Shown: piece by piece, positions 11,400-24,355 of the stretch
Position numbering within the stretch: the first letter of the stretch is position 1
How the letters are laid out: each line of letters opens with the position of its first letter
DNA from: Symbiodinium natans
Taxonomy: Eukaryota; Sar; Dinophyceae; Suessiales; Symbiodiniaceae
DNA: 64,000 bases
Assembly: GCA_905221605.1 (NCBI GenBank)
Contig: CAJNDS010002530.1
Span: 312,001 to 376,000, forward strand
Direction of reading: 5' to 3'
The notes under the pieces: generated by a model
What the model was told of the DNA's origin: nothing
Database searches by the model: none
The model's input: only the letters and a program-made list of their open reading frames with translations
Program-made: the position numbers and the translations under genes

Positions 11400-11690
11400 T
11401 CTGATGCTGCAGCCGAGATGCTGATGTTGGACCCGTCGGACCCATGGAGCCCATGGGGCCCGTTGGGCCCATTGGACCCGTGGGACCTGTAGGACCTGTG
11501 AGGCCTGTGGGACTCGTGGGACCCATGGGACCCGTTGGGCCCATTGGACCCGTGGGACCTGTAGGACCTGTGAAGCCCGTGGGACTCGTGGGACCCGTGG
11601 GACCCATGGGACCCGCGGGACCCGTAGGACCCATGGGACCCGTGCCCGTGGGACCCGTGCTGGGGACAGGAGGCAACGCGTAAGTTCTGC
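11400..11690 (-). CDS. Collagen-like Gly-Pro-Thr repeat exon
   Basis: On the minus strand, after an AG acceptor near 11690, the frame encodes [11 protein letters not shown] followed by about 25 Gly-X-Y triplets, mostly GPT, GPM and SPT, and then SASRLQHQ. Collagen-like triplets can form extended or triple-helical rods. The repeat DNA (GGACCCATGGGACCC-type words) is nearly self-complementary, so the plus strand also reads as GPVGPMGPV; strand choice rests on the neighbouring minus-strand genes and on the acceptor. It could be only a minisatellite. Confidence 0.45.
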
Positions 11691-12008
11691 TGTGACTTGG
11701 TGCATGCACCACCACGGGCGAAGTCCCAGAAGTCGGTGCTGTTTGTGGCGCTACCACCGACTGTGGCAAGACAGCACCAGATTCGTTGGTGGGCACTGAC
11801 ACCTTCCCGGGTCAAAGACTCAGATGTGCTGTCACGCTTATGTAATATCTTCGGGTAAAGAGTGCCGAGATGTGATCATGCTCCTCAGGAAGAGCAGCCC
11901 CTACTCTGGTGAATGGAATGTGTCTGGGAAAAGTTTGGGCTCTTCCTCCCGTTCAATCAGTGCAGTAACGTGCAGTAACCCACAACACCGACTCAAGGAA
12001 GTACTCGC

Positions 12009-15000
12009 TCACAGCTTCGCCTGCTTCACAACCTCCAGTGTCTGTGTGTACGGCTTTGGCACGGGGATCTCCCGCTCCACCTGTTGCTTGACCTCGGTGT
12101 TGTGGCGAGGCTGAAACCTTCAGTCTGAGCCGCAAATAATATAGGAAGGGCGCCAGATGTGGCACTGGACGGTAGACGGGCTGCTCCACCTCCTGGACAA
12201 TCTTCTTTGGTACCTGGAAGCTTCGATCCTGTCGTTTGGAGAACTTTCCGGAGACAGGGCACGCCGTGCCTGAATCACTCTCTCAATGGGAATTTCTCGA
12301 ACTTCGATGCGAGGGACTCGTCGAACCACCTCGCGCACCTTTCAATGACCAGCGCAAGAAAGCCCCTGCTTTTGCATGACAATCTTGGAATGGGCTTTAT
12401 CAGCCATATGCCGACGGGACACCACCCACCCACCCACCCACCCACTCAAAATAGAAAGTGGCTCTCCCCCAGACTCACAAACCTGGATCGTGGGGTCCGA
12501 TTTTGCGGTTGCAACTCGGCCATAGAATTTGCTTCAGTTCCACTCTGCATGTTGTGTGGGATTCCAGACCAGATGACTTGAGCTGCCTCCCAGTTTTGCT
12601 GCCAAGGTCCGAGCACGAGCCATGTGCTCCGCAACGCGCACGTAGGTAGTTGGGTCTTGCAGTGGCACTTGGTTGACCACACAGACTGCCAAAGGCCCTA
12701 AAGCAAAATCCCAAACTGCCGCAAATCCCCATTCACGGACCTTCCGCATCCACCCAAAAGCCCGCATCAATCAGTTACCATAATTTACTATAACGTGTTA
12801 TCAGCCTGCTCATGATCTTTGGATCGGTGTTATCGGTGCCATCGGTGCCATCGGTGCCAGCATGTGATCGCAAAATAAGAGGATTGAGAAGCGAAGTCTT
12901 AAAGTCTTGTAGGAGCTCTGCAGGAACACAAGATGCGCTTGTTGCGCTGCGCGAATCTCAAGCTTTTTGATCACAAATAGTGGGACGTACCAAAGACCTT
13001 TACGAGGATGGGAAAGTCGTAGAAAGTGGGAGGAACTTCTTGAGACTGTGGGGCCACAGTGACTGCAAAATGCCCGAAGTCAGGGGCACCCAATTTGGCT
13101 TTGAGAAAATCCCCATTCGATTCCATCAGAGTTCAAGCCTCGCGAACTTCGACAAGACGATCTTCGTACTCGATGTTGGGAACCTTGGAGCTTCACGAAG
13201 GCAAGAAGCACGTAAACCAATGTAACTCAAGTTCACAACAGGAAAAACACATTGTATACATTGCATACATTGCCCAAGGATTGTTTCAGGATGTTTGAGT
13301 GACACACTTCCACGACTCTTTCCACTTGCTTGACTTCCACTTTGGGCACCTGCAGCGCGCAAGTCGAGAGCAAATCAAAATCATGTTTTTGCAGCTTGTG
13401 GTTCTGCAGCGATTACTGGGTAGAAACTACTGCAATTCTCATCAAGGGAGCGGCCTCCCGAGTGATCACCTTGACTGGCACGTTGCCTCGGCCACCAGTG
13501 CCTGCAACACCACGTGTGGCGTCTGTGGGCCGTCAGTGACATGAACCTCCCAAGAAGCCCAAAGCAAACAAAGGAACCAAACCCAGCCTCGAGGACCTGG
13601 TCTACGATTGCCAGGCCCATAGCCCCCCATACCACAGCCACCAGGTCCACCGCCACCTCCCCAGCCATCACCAGCAAAACCATTGCCATCACCGCAGCCT
13701 CCATTGCCACTACCATAGCCACCGCCACAGCCATCACCATAGCCATCGCCATAGCCGCCGCCGCTGCCATAGCCGCCGCCATAGCCACCACCATACCCGC
13801 CACCACAGCCACCGCCTCCGCAGCCACCACAGCCGCCATAGCCACCGCCATACCCGCCACCGCAGCCACCGCCACAGCCACCACCACAGCCATCGCCATA
13901 GCCACCACCGCAGCCGCCACCATAGCCGCCACCATACCTGCCGCCGTAGCCACCACCACCACAGCCACCGCAGCCACCACCACCCCGTCCAGATAGAGCA
14001 AGACCACCTGAGCAAGTGCGACAGTACTGCATGCAGCCTGGGACATACAAAGCACACGAGCCTTCATCTCCATAGTATGGATACTTGCCAGTGGATGAGC
14101 CGGCATCAAAAGCACCACCTGTGAAAGCAACGCTTCCGTCGCCACCTCCGCAGCCGCCACGCCCGAACCCACCTGGCCCCCATGCACCGCCAGGCCCACA
14201 CCCGCCACCAGGCCCGCAGCCACCACCAGGCCCACAACCACCAGGACCATACCCACCGCCACTGCCAAACCCAGGACCGTCAAGACCATCAGCCCCTGGT
14301 CCATAGCCACCTCCGCTGCCAAACCCACACCCACCAGGCCCGTAGTTTCCTCCAGGCCCGTAACCCGCACCACCAAACCCACCAGGGCCACCACCAGGAC
14401 CACCACAGCCACCGCCAGGGCCGCCACCGGGGCCGCCACCCGGGCCGCCACCCAAACCACCACCAGGGCCGCCGCCAGGGCCGCCGCCAGGGCCGCCGCC
14501 AGGGCCGCCGCCAGGGCCGCCGCCAGGGCCGCCGCCAGGGCCAAAACCTCCAGAGCCAAAACCTCCAGGACCACAGCCTCCCCCACCATAGCCGGGTCCA
14601 TAGCCGGGTCCGTAACCAGGTCCTCCGCCACGGCCACCTCCTTTGGAGCAGAAGATTCAAAAGACCGTGCACATGGTGACTTCACAAGCTGGTGCCTCCA
14701 TATCTACCATCAGCTTCCATGACCTCTTCATGAACTGGTGGCATCTGGAGCAGATTATGATACCTTGGAAGGCAACAAGAGGCAACTCAGGCTCTGGCAT
14801 CTCGGACTTGTGGAACCTCCACAATTCTATCCACCATCTGGATCTCCGGCACCTTCACAGCTTTCCCACATCAAAGCTTCAAAGTATTTCAAAATCTACT
14901 GCAGGAGACAGCCTCCACAATCCTTTCAACGTGGTCCACCCGCACCCGCGGAACTTCTACAATCCGTTCCACGTACCTTAGTGCCAGTTGCACAGCAACC

Positions 15001-15179
15001 TGCTACGAGCCGGTGAAAACCCGAGGACTGCAAAGTTGCAGCTACCTGTGCTCCTCAAAACAGGCGTGGCGCTCAGGTTCCAGGTCCTCCTCTTCGTATT
15101 CCACCTCATGCTAGCAGGGCTCAAAACAGGTTCCGGAGCCGTCTTACTTTGGCCAAGGCCCGAGCTGGTTGCCGTGAGG
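12009..15179 (-). CDS. Alveolin (cortical/inner membrane complex protein), 12 exons
   Basis: Exons on the minus strand: 15179-15148, 15104-15046, 14976-14913, 14852-14808, 14744-14708, 14640-13606, 13501-13455, 13349-13308, 13183-13148, 12338-12270, 12213-12154, 12110-12009 (TGA). Every junction keeps phase, and donors are a mix of GT and GC. The product carries alveolin-type E-V-P/K-V-x-V repeats: VERIVEVPRVRVDHVERIVE, VPEIQMVDRIVEVPQ, VPKVEVKQVERVVE, VPNIEYEDRLVE, VRRVPRIEVREIPIERVIQ, VPKKIVQEVEQPVYRPVPHL and VEREIPVPKPYTQTLEVVKQ. Alveolins form the filament layer under the alveolar sacs of dinoflagellates, ciliates and apicomplexans. Unusually, a 344-residue Gly/Cys/Tyr-rich exon splits the repeat region. 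The N-terminus (Met exon) lies above 15179 and was not found. Confidence 0.85.
12590..12770 (-). CDS. Unidentified exon-like stretch in an alveolin intron
   Basis: The minus strand reads VREWGFAAVWDFALGPLAVC followed by NQVPLQDPTTYVRVAEHMAR and ARTLAAKLGG without a stop. It looks like protein but shows no alveolin repeats. It lies in the 0.8-kb intron between the exons at 13148 and 12338. It may be an alternative exon or a pseudogene fragment. Confidence 0.3.
13606..14640 (-). repeat. Glycine-rich coding minisatellite inside the alveolin gene
   Basis: A 1035-nt exon of GGN-rich triplets. It is GGGPGGGPGGG-type at its 5' end, and GYGGGCGGGYGG-type with regular Cys and Tyr at its 3' end, broken by a unique island around 14110-13990 (YYGDEGSCALYVPGCMQYC). 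The 12-bp unit GGGCCGCCGCCA (plus strand) recurs about seven times near 14460-14540. The open Ala/Val-rich and Arg/Trp-rich readings in the other two minus-strand frames are by-products of the repeat. Confidence 0.85.
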
Positions 15180-15184
15180 CTGTT

Positions 15185-18100
15185 GCAGGTGAGACCTTTT
15201 CATCAAAAAAATACACCGACCCAGATGCCCCGCAGAAGAGCGCAACGCATCCACACCTTTTTTGGTCTGCAAATGTCTGCAAGTAATCCATGGGTCTTCG
15301 AGAATTGTGCCCATCTCCAACCATGCGAGACGCACAATGCGAGACGCACAATGCGAGACGCACGCTAAGGTGGCATAGCTGTGCCATGCTGTGCCCCAAT
15401 GGAGACTTGGAGGCGACTTGCCCGCGGCAGGTAACGGCATACACCCAAAAAACGGAGCGTGCAGATAAAGCAGGTGCAGTGACGCGTAGCGAAACACGAG
15501 ATGATCAACATCCTGCCGTGACATTCAGGAATACAAAGGATGCTGCACAACAGAGGTGACAGACATCCAATCCATGGCGAACTGACGCAACTGCCACAGG
15601 ACACAGTGCAGAAAAGCCACAATGTCCATTGCGGAAGAACATCAACTCTCGAACCCTGCTTTGGGGCAGGAGGCTCTGCGTTGCTGTGGTATGTGAGGCA
15701 CCAGAAGAACCAGCATTGATTCACAGGTCATGCTGAAAACGAACATTACATGCAGAGAATGAAGACCTGTATCAGACTGTACATATTGAACAAGTAGAAT
15801 CACAAGATTGGCTGCTGCAGCGCACATCCCCAGCAGGTTGAAGTGACAAGGTGTTTGCGAATGAGGGGCCATATATGAGCTTCAACTGAAGATACCAGGC
15901 TTGACAACTTGATCACACAGCTTTCAAACCCGGCAAACCACTGGCGTAAACCCCTTCACGGCAAACAGAAGAAGGTGCTCAGATGGCACACTGTTCGTCA
16001 GTCCAGGGAAAGCTCTGGAAGCCAAGCCTCACGACTACTCAGTTCTGAGCAGGATGTTCTTCGAAATTTAAGCGAACTTTCAGAACGTCCTTGCATTCCC
16101 TGCCTCCGTCTTTGGTGCGGCTTGTCGAAGGGCAAGACGAAACAATCCACCTACTCCCGGGTCGTCCTCACCCGATGACAACATACGACATCTGCAAGAT
16201 AAATCACCTTGTCACACAGGCCGTCCTTGTCGCATGCTCCTCGGTACTCCCTGGGCAGCTGCGTTGCTGGTGGTGGGGGATGCCATGTTGTAGCTCCTGC
16301 AGGCTGGTTTGGGATCTAAGATGATCTAAGTTAGCACACTATGGTGAAGCAACCCAAAAACACTCAAAAAACAATGCAAGAACTGCCGTCCACATCTTCA
16401 TCATGGACACAAAGTAGCCAAAAAATGGGACCCCCAGCTGACTGCAACCCAGACATCCAAACAGCCAACAAAACAAGTCTCCAAGGGAGGTCAACCCATT
16501 CAACCGGCGAGAAAGAGAGCCATGTAAGAGCCACTTATGTCCTTCGTGAAAGTTGCGTCGGAGTACCGCACCGGTGCCCAGAAGTGCAAGGATATCCTGA
16601 CAGCCATGCAACATGCGGCTTCATGAACCTCTTCATCTCGTGTGATCTACCGATCTGCCACAACACATGTCCTTGCCAGAGATGGAGAGACCAACATGGC
16701 CCGCATCGGAAGGCAGATGCACCTCTCGAGGTTTCATGTATCTAAAGCTGTGTCAAGCTATGTACAAAGCTGTAAGCTCCCGGGCCGAACCTCACCCGCT
16801 GATGTCCAGCTGGCAGCATCACCATGGAAGAGGTTCACGATGGTGGGAGCGTTTTCAAAGAGTAGAGCAACAAGACGGCCGGAGTCCTCAAAGGTCCGGC
16901 TTCTAGAGAGCAGCCACACTAGAATCTAGAAGCCACCAGCAATACACACAACTATGCGCCTCCGGCTTCGAAATTGCAGCTGCAAGAAGCTGCGATCCAT
17001 GTGGAAGCGGAAGCTTTGTGCTCGAGCGCTTGCACGCCCAGCGGCCTCACAAGCATTTCAGCATTGAGAACAACATCATGGTACAAGCCTCCTTAAGCTC
17101 CGCGGCCTTTCACCGGCATCACGCCAGGACAGTCGAAGAGCTCTCCAACCTGACCGAGGCCGGGAATGTTCATGTATGTTCATGTCAGACTCGACCTTGT
17201 GCCCGCAGAAGGGGCCTTCGTAACGAGCTGCAGGCCCTCATCCAGCCAAGCCCCCCCCACAAGCGAGCGGACGGCTCCAAGACCCTCGAGAGCAAAGGGT
17301 GTAGCGTCAACCTGTCACGGTAGAAAGGTAGGAATTCACAAAGTTCACAAGGTTCACAAGTGGACCATTTGTACCAGCGGCAGCACAATGTCCAATAAGA
17401 AGCCTGCCTTTTCGGTTTCAACATCGTGAAGATGCGCGCCAAATCCACGGGATGTCAGTGCCATAAGTTGGGATCCCCTCCCAAGAACATGACTGCCAGA
17501 AACTTTGCAGCTTGTTTTGCAGGGGAGACTGGCCTGCACAGTAGATGATGCGGTTCAAAGAGAGCCGGCCAATTCACCTGGAACCGGAACTGTGACATCG
17601 CTCACCAGGTGCTGCTCTGCCCTGGGCCTGCTTGGCATTCACCGTCGTTGGTGCCATAAAAGAGGGAGCAGCTGGTGATGGCGGCAGCTCGTACAAAGGA
17701 GATGCTTGGTGTGCCTGTGCACACGGTTGCTACAAAACCGTGCCGCACAAGCAAACACATTTCTCAGCTTTTCTGAGATGTGGCCTCCATCTCTTGAAGT
17801 GAGTCGTGCAGCCAAGTGAGGCCATCTGTCGCCTTCAATAGGTCACGTAGCAGCTGGCCATCTGCACCTGGCCCCAGGCTTTGAGGCACCGGCAAAAAAT
17901 GAATCATCACATATCGTGCTAAGTTTCACCGCCTGCCAGTCGCCGGTGCGCAGAATGACTGTCTCCGCCAGAATGTCCCGCACCTTCATGTTTCTACGTG
18001 GTACAGCGCGGCTCACGTCCAGGGATTGCGTGTGACTTCATGTGGCAACACCGAATGAGCTACAATGGCTGAAAGAGCCCGACTGACACCGTTCAAGATC

Positions 18101-18600
18101 CTGTGATAAACTTGCCCAAGACGGCAAAACCCTAGCCTGCGTGCTCGGAACCACCATGGGACTCCTGTACGCCGCTCTCCCCCACTCCAGGAGAATGGAT
18201 ATCGTCTGGATTGAAGCCTTTTGCGCTTTCAACATACAAGCGCGACCAAGGCTAACCGGCTAACCTGCTAATGGCAGCAAGCCGCAGAAGGCACTGAGGT
18301 TAACACCACCAACCGAACTATCTTCATATTTGGCCAAGGTCGAAGACTCCAGCCTGTAGTCACCTGTGCACTTTGGTACATGTTGGAGGAGAGACCGGGG
18401 AGGTATTCCATGATGCTTGATACAGGCCGAGTTGCTGGGTAGCGGCTCACTGCTCATGTGCCATCCCTTGGGGACCCAGACGGTTTTCATCCTGAGAAGG
18501 ACACCACGGGAGTGCGGAAACCTGGCACGGCGAAACTTCCAGCACCTTTCAAGATCTGGGGCCGAGACTTCTGATCACGAATCCATGGAGGCTCTCCCGG
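15185..18600. other. Unassigned region, possible membrane-protein exons
   Basis: No gene could be modelled. A hydrophobic open stretch on the minus strand near 15840-15680 (NLLGMCAAAANLVILLVQYV, then MFVFSMTCESMLVLLVPH) looks like two membrane helices. Another lies near 16480-16345. A 15-bp tandem word (GAGACGCACAATGC) repeats three times near 15325-15362. The rest appears to be intron or intergenic. Confidence 0.3.
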
Positions 18601-18779
18601 AGGCTTCATCAGCGTATCTGGCCCGACGTTCATCTCCTCATCACAACCACATTTTTCCTGCAGGCCTTGCTAAAATGTTCGGCATGACAGACTGCAAGGC
18701 TGAGAGCCCGTCAACAAAGAGCGCAACGGCCATGTACAACCTCAAGTCAACTGAATACCGTGCCTCTCCTGCCAGGATC

Positions 18780-19010
18780 TCAGGCAAATCGAATTGAAAC
18801 TCTCCAAACACAGCCAGGGCCCACACCAAAGGAAACCCACAGTGCAAATTGCCACACGAGCCAGCTGCCATGGAAGGTCCTGATAGCAGTCGCATCACAG
18901 GTCGGCATCCGTGGCACATGCTGCATCTCGGCGCAGTTTGCCACAATGCAAGGCAACACGAATGCAAAGTCTGGTGGTCCGGTGATCGAGCTTCAGCGAA
19001 GGCCCTGAAT
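18780..19010 (-). CDS. Unidentified membrane-like exon fragment
   Basis: Overlapping minus-strand frames near here read SWLVWQFALWVSFG in one and VWALAVFGEFQFDLPEILAG in another. Either could be a membrane-segment exon of the gene upstream at 20.9-23.4 kb. The frame is not decided. Confidence 0.22.
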
Positions 19011-19816
19011 GGCGATCGTCCGGTGTAAGCTCCTTCTGCCTGCACAGAAACTACAAACAGACATTGGTCACAGCGAATTCGCAAATGATCGCACAATCGT
19101 TTCTTGGCCAATGCATGCCTATGCCAAGCAACCTTTAGTCATGACTTGTAGCAAAGACTTGCAAAGAATTGGCTTCGTTGGCATTTGAAGTCACAAGTCA
19201 AACCTCATCTCTCTCGGTTACTCCTTCCCACCCGCCATATTAGCGAGGCGGCCACTCTTACCGTCCACTTCTTTCACTTGGAGCTGCTTACATTGCTCGC
19301 TGTGATGGTGGCATAAGGTTCGCAAGGACCAGTGTGGGGAGGAGCCACGCGGGAACAGAAGGCCAAAAAGCACGCGCTCGAGGTTTCACCAGGAATGCAG
19401 CGAGCTTAGGATTCGCAAGCTGAAAGTGCAAGATTACAGAATGGCACTGGAATTTGCACGCTAGAACATGGTTACGCAGCGGCAAGCCTGAAAATGCAAG
19501 CCAGCATTTGGGCAACCAGACAATCAGAGCAACATCGAAATCAAGAACATATCTCAATGTGCAACATGCTGGTGTGTCATCTTCTGCATGACCTCATGGC
19601 ACCCCCGTCGGGAAGTCCAAGATGCGACCACGGCACGAAGAACACTTTCGATTTGTTTACTTGTCGGGTTCACTGAGCAGCATCACTGATTCCAGTAGGA
19701 CAAACTTTGTTGAATCGGGGCTCCATGCAGTTGAGCATTATCACGAAGCAGCAAAGCGCAGGACCTCCCAAGAGTTTGCACAAGTTTGCACACACAATTC
19801 TTCGCCTCGGCAGCCC

Positions 19817-19862
19817 TAAACCCTAAACCCTCAACCCTAAACCCTGAACCCTAAACCCTAGA
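19817..19862. repeat. Short interstitial telomere-type repeat (CCCTAAA)
   Basis: About six degenerate units of CCCTAAA in a row. A second small cluster of two units is at about 21581-21597. TTTAGGG is the telomere repeat reported for dinoflagellates. Confidence 0.85.
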
Positions 19863-20939
19863 CCCGTTGCTCCAAAACCCTGCAGACCTTCCTAAATGCC
19901 TGATCGCGCCCGCCTGACTCCTGCCCCTCACCTGGTTTTCTGGCCCGGCCTTGGCTAGGTGGCCCTTGACCCCTGTGCGGGACTGGCTGGTGGCCTTCCC
20001 TCCTAACGCCCTTGGCTCCCGACCCTCCCTGCCCACCCCAGCCGCGCTTACCTTAAAACGCAAAGGAGCTGACTCCTGGCATCAGTTTGTGCAAATGCTG
20101 CAACGAATTATGCATTCGCGCAGCTGCATGAGGCAACTCCTGAACTCCGAGCTGAACCGCAGGGTCACATCGGGGAACCCTTCTGCGCAGAAATCGGGAC
20201 TGACTTGCCTCTTGGGTCGTCATGCGGAAATCGAAGGAATTCAAACGCAACTTGAAGGTATCGTCCAGTTCATAACCGAGAAATATGTACAGGAGCTGAG
20301 CCTCCCTCCCAGAAGAGCAATGCGAGAAGCAGGACATGCTGTCATCAGTACAGCGAATGCTTGAGTTGATCGAGGTGTTGTTGCACTTTCCAGTGGTCTA
20401 AGCCAACTTTTCATTCAAAAGTGTAGTCACGCGGGGTAGGAAGCTGTATGGCCATGAACTGCAAACATCTGCTCTGATTGATCTATCTGAATGTGAGCAG
20501 GTGCCTCGCCGCGGTAAGTTGTTGGAGACGTCTCACCTGGAGCTTCGTCGGACACCAGTCCTTCTCCTACCTGAGAAAGCACTCCACATTTGCTGATTTG
20601 CTGAGTCTGCATGGACCTCTTATGAGCCCTTCTACTGAACTCAACGGCATGCACTGGCCTCTTTGACTTTGCCACCCGACTTACCTTTCTTCTCCTGTTC
20701 ACGTGTGGAACACTAATAAAGTGAAAGGGTATACGGAACCTCAGAATGCTGATCGGCCTTGCCACCTCGGCGTCGGATCTCCACTCCGCCACCAGCACTT
20801 TGCAAACCCTGAGCAGCTCAGAGCGTGAGTTGGAAGGAGTTTGAACATGTTCACAGAGCTTCTTCGAACCTGCAGAGAACATGCACAAAGTGCAGTGGGT
20901 ACAGCGAGTACAGTGAGTACAGTGAGTGCAGCCCCTGCC

Positions 20940-22155
20940 TCGGCTTCATGAAGCAAGTCGTGCTGGCCCGGTTCAAGCTTCTTGGGTGGAGCCAGGAGCC
21001 ACAAGGCGTTGCGAAATGCGGAGGGGACCTGAAATTCTGAGGTTTGCTTCCGGCAATGAAAGGCAAGCCAAAGCAACAAATGCTTCCTTGCCAGACCCTT
21101 AAGGCTGCAGACTTTCCAGGAAGAAGGCCACCATGGCTTCCCTGGCTCATCCGGCATGTCCGTTGCCCGATTCCAATCTGGCCACGCCAAATCCAGGAAG
21201 CGCAACGCCTCAACAAAAAGTCAACATAATGTTTCTACGCCGGGTCCAAGTACCCAGCTGAGATCGGGACCATAACAAAGTGTGCAAAGTACGTCAAGAA
21301 AACGAAGATCCACGTGAGAATGACCGTGGTAGGTGAATAAAGGTGTCGGTACTCAAGCGTCGTGGCTGTGACCGCAAAGTATGGTGCAAGGTGTCCAATC
21401 CACTCCGCATTTGGCAGCATGTGATTTCCGGAGGTGCGGACCACATCCAGGCGGAGGATCAGTACTTGGGCAGCCATAAACAACATGGGCATGGACCAGG
21501 AGATCCAAAAGCCACGCAGCTCTGCCGTAGTGGTGCCAATACAATAATAGCAAACCTCACCGTCTCTTCGCAGCTTGGAACCCTAAACCCTAAACCCTTT
21601 CTTGCACAAGCCACGCCTAGCAGTTTTCAGGCAAGCAGCAGCGTACAAGAATTGGCAAGATCCGTACAACATGAGGACTCGTGCATAGACGTCGTACTGC
21701 CACCATTCCTCTTGGGCCTTGGCATGACAGTAACACCATACTTAGTCTTACATAGGCATTTGCATTTACACTACCTTTTGCACTTTACCCAGACAAATGC
21801 AGGGGCCGCGCTGTAAGCAACATCTTGAAGTGTTCAGGAGTCTCGTGGGGTTCGAAGTCATCGCGAGTGGGCAACCTCAGGTCAAAGGCTTGTGTCTGCT
21901 CTGAGTCTGATGAGACCCTGTCAAAAATTGCAGCCGGCGGCACCCCGCAAGTCCGCCGCCTTTGTCAACCACCTGCATGCAGCGACCATGCCGACGATCT
22001 ACAACACCCACCGTAAGTGGGTGTATGAAGCTTTAACGAACTTTACGCTCGCGACAAGAAGTTCTCAAGTTAAAGATCCACAAGCGAACGATTTTCGCAA
22101 CAGCTGCCCCCCAGCGTGAAGCTGAGAAACATACTGCAAGAATGACACTACAGCT

Positions 22156-22188
<33 letters not shown>

Positions 22189-23385
22189 CACCAAGCACGA
22201 CAAATGCTAGTCTGGAGCGCCTGCTCATCGCGGATCCATGAAGGAACCGTGTCGCGGGCAGTGCTGCTGAACTCCGTTCTTGGATCAGGCAGATGTACCT
22301 GGTCTGGCAGCAATAAATGCGCAAGTCTACCGCTTCATGATGCCGAAACGACACTCAGTCATGCACCTTTGATGCCTTCTTCTTTCCAGACTTCTTGCCA
22401 TCCTTGCCCCCTTTCTCCTTCGTCTCCTCGTCCTCCTGTGCAATGATCAGCTTGTAAACTTGCAACCTCACCCCTCTCTTGATAGTGGTACCAGATACCT
22501 TGCACGGATCGACTGAAGAAAGCGTGGCTGGACCTCCCCAGAGTCGCCAGGATCAGCAGCCGGAAGTTCTGGGGCATCTTCTGGATGGCGCATGAATGGA
22601 ACCTCACAGCATGCTTCTGGCATTCAGTTCCTTCATGCAGATTCAAGCCGACTGCGCACGTCATGCACGCACGATCACTAAACAAAAATGGCACATCTGC
22701 AAACAATCACACCTGCACCTGCATATACCGGAGAACAGCTCTCCATACTAAGGCCGCGGCTCGGAAAATATCGCCGAACTTCTGCTGCTCAAAGGCGGAA
22801 CCAAACGATCGGGCAGCATCAAGCTGCGCCATCGACGGAATTGGCAGCCTGACCTTTCGCGTGAGCAAGGACGTCATGGCACACCTTGGTCCCCAAATAC
22901 GCCACATACTTGTAGGATCTTGTAGGAATGTCAGCTGAATCACTTCAACGAGTGCATCCAAGCTGCTGGGCACGGAGTGATCCATGCATGCCAAGCCAAA
23001 GCGCGGTACCGCAGTACAAGATCGATGTGTAGATGTGGCCTGAATAACTGCAATGTCTAGGTCAGCGAATTAAACATTTGGCCACTTCTTGATAGCCCCT
23101 AACTGTTGTGGCCTGAGTAAAGTCCGCAAAGCCACTGGGGAGGAGCGCAGCCATGCATCCCAATGCGTCCCGCATCCGAGAGAGCAGCGCAAACACAAAG
23201 CACCAGGGTCATCATGGCTTGAACGGTGTCCATCTTGGACGCTGTCAACTCTGCGATTCCGTGGACGTCCTGGCGGTACTGGCCCACTTGTGCGTTCAGC
23301 ATCCCACGAGATGTCATGAAACGCCCAAAGCGCTGGGGAACGTCATACTGAAAGTTCGCGCGGTTGTAGTCGAAGAGCCATTTGC
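20940..23385 (-). CDS. Dinoflagellate multi-pass membrane protein, partial exon set
   Basis: Several minus-strand exons look like one gene. The exon 23385-23113 encodes WLFDYNRANFQYDVPQRFGRF, then YRQDVHGIAELTASKMD, and a membrane helix ending GRIGMHGCAPPQWLCGLYSG. About 22881-22761 gives TRKVRLPIPSMAQLDAARSF and GSAFEQQKFGDIFR. About 21545-21240 gives ELRGFWISWSMPMLFMAAQV and a second hydrophobic segment, VILTWIFVFLTYFAHFVMV. About 21034-20950 gives VPSAFRNALWLLAPPKK. This order recalls a large family of predicted dinoflagellate membrane proteins that I remember but cannot name; the function is unknown. The 23385-23113 exon ends at a GC donor. Intermediate exons and both ends are not modelled. 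Confidence 0.5.
22155..22189. repeat. (CAG)n microsatellite
   Basis: About eleven AGC/CAG triplets. They lie in a presumed intron of the membrane-protein gene, and the poly-Leu reading on the minus strand is a by-product. Confidence 0.95.
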
Positions 23386-24170
23386 CTGTGTAGGCCGTGC
23401 CGGCAGCGGCTGCTGCTGCAGGCACGTGCATGATGGCTGGCACGCTTCCGCGGAAAACGTGCTCGGGTAGCCAAACAGTGAAGTTCAGGCACAAGGCCCC
23501 CTTTGAACCAAACAACCGCCGACATTGCATGGTCAATAGACTGTCTCATGCATGTTGAATGTGCAATCACAGCTAAAAGCCTACTTGAGTGACTTGTTGA
23601 TGAGTTCGTGACTGCATTCGGGGGCGCGTTGCCCGCCATCGTCGGCGACATAGTTTGTGAACCTCCACCAATGACCTGTACATTGATAGGAAGGCGGGTG
23701 GACCTAACAGCTTGCCACACGTAAGCTGCAACTGATTCAACTGATACACGTCCTCAAAGTGCAACAAGCCAGCCGATTTTTCAGGAATCCAAATTTGGCG
23801 CCGCGGCGGCACACATGCAAAAGGCTGAACCCTCAGCTGCTACATCCCACTGAACCTTGGCCGCTGAACCGGGCGACGACACTGTCATCACGACCTTGGC
23901 ACGATCGCACGCAGAAGAAATCACTGTGTGAGGAGCCGACTGCTGTTCGAAAGAACGCTGGGTGACGAACACGGCAAGCTGCTTTGCAGCTTCCATCTCG
24001 CACACACCAAAGCTGAACCGGCAGCTGCGGCCAAAAATATAACTTGGGCCAACTGAGACTACAAATCAGATACGACACTAGGTGCACAAAAATTATCGTT
24101 ATGGAAGCAGGCAATCACAGCGCGACACCATTCCCTGGCGGTCTCTGAACCAACCTACATGCATGAAATA

Positions 24171-24202
24171 GGATGGGGATGGGGATGGGGATGGGGATGG
24201 GG
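24171..24202. repeat. GGGGAT hexanucleotide microsatellite
   Basis: Five to six tandem copies of GGGGAT. Nothing else is recognised between about 23.8 and 24.35 kb. Confidence 0.9.
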
Positions 24203-24355
24203 AGATGGCATACGAGAACAATTTGGGGAAATTTAATGTGGGACTTCGGTGCTTTCTTTTTTTGAAAAACACGAACAGTTTTGCAAATCAACGTATTTGG
24301 CACTGTCTGCGAAGAAATATACGTAGATTTACATGTTTGTCCATGGATGTAGTCA

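Noticed and set aside
13381-14685. 434-residue Ala/Val/Met-rich frame on the minus strand and a plus-strand Ala/Thr/Ile-rich frame
   Set aside because: Both are other-frame readings of the Gly-rich alveolin exon. Only the Gly/Cys/Tyr frame fits the splice phases with alveolin repeats on both sides.
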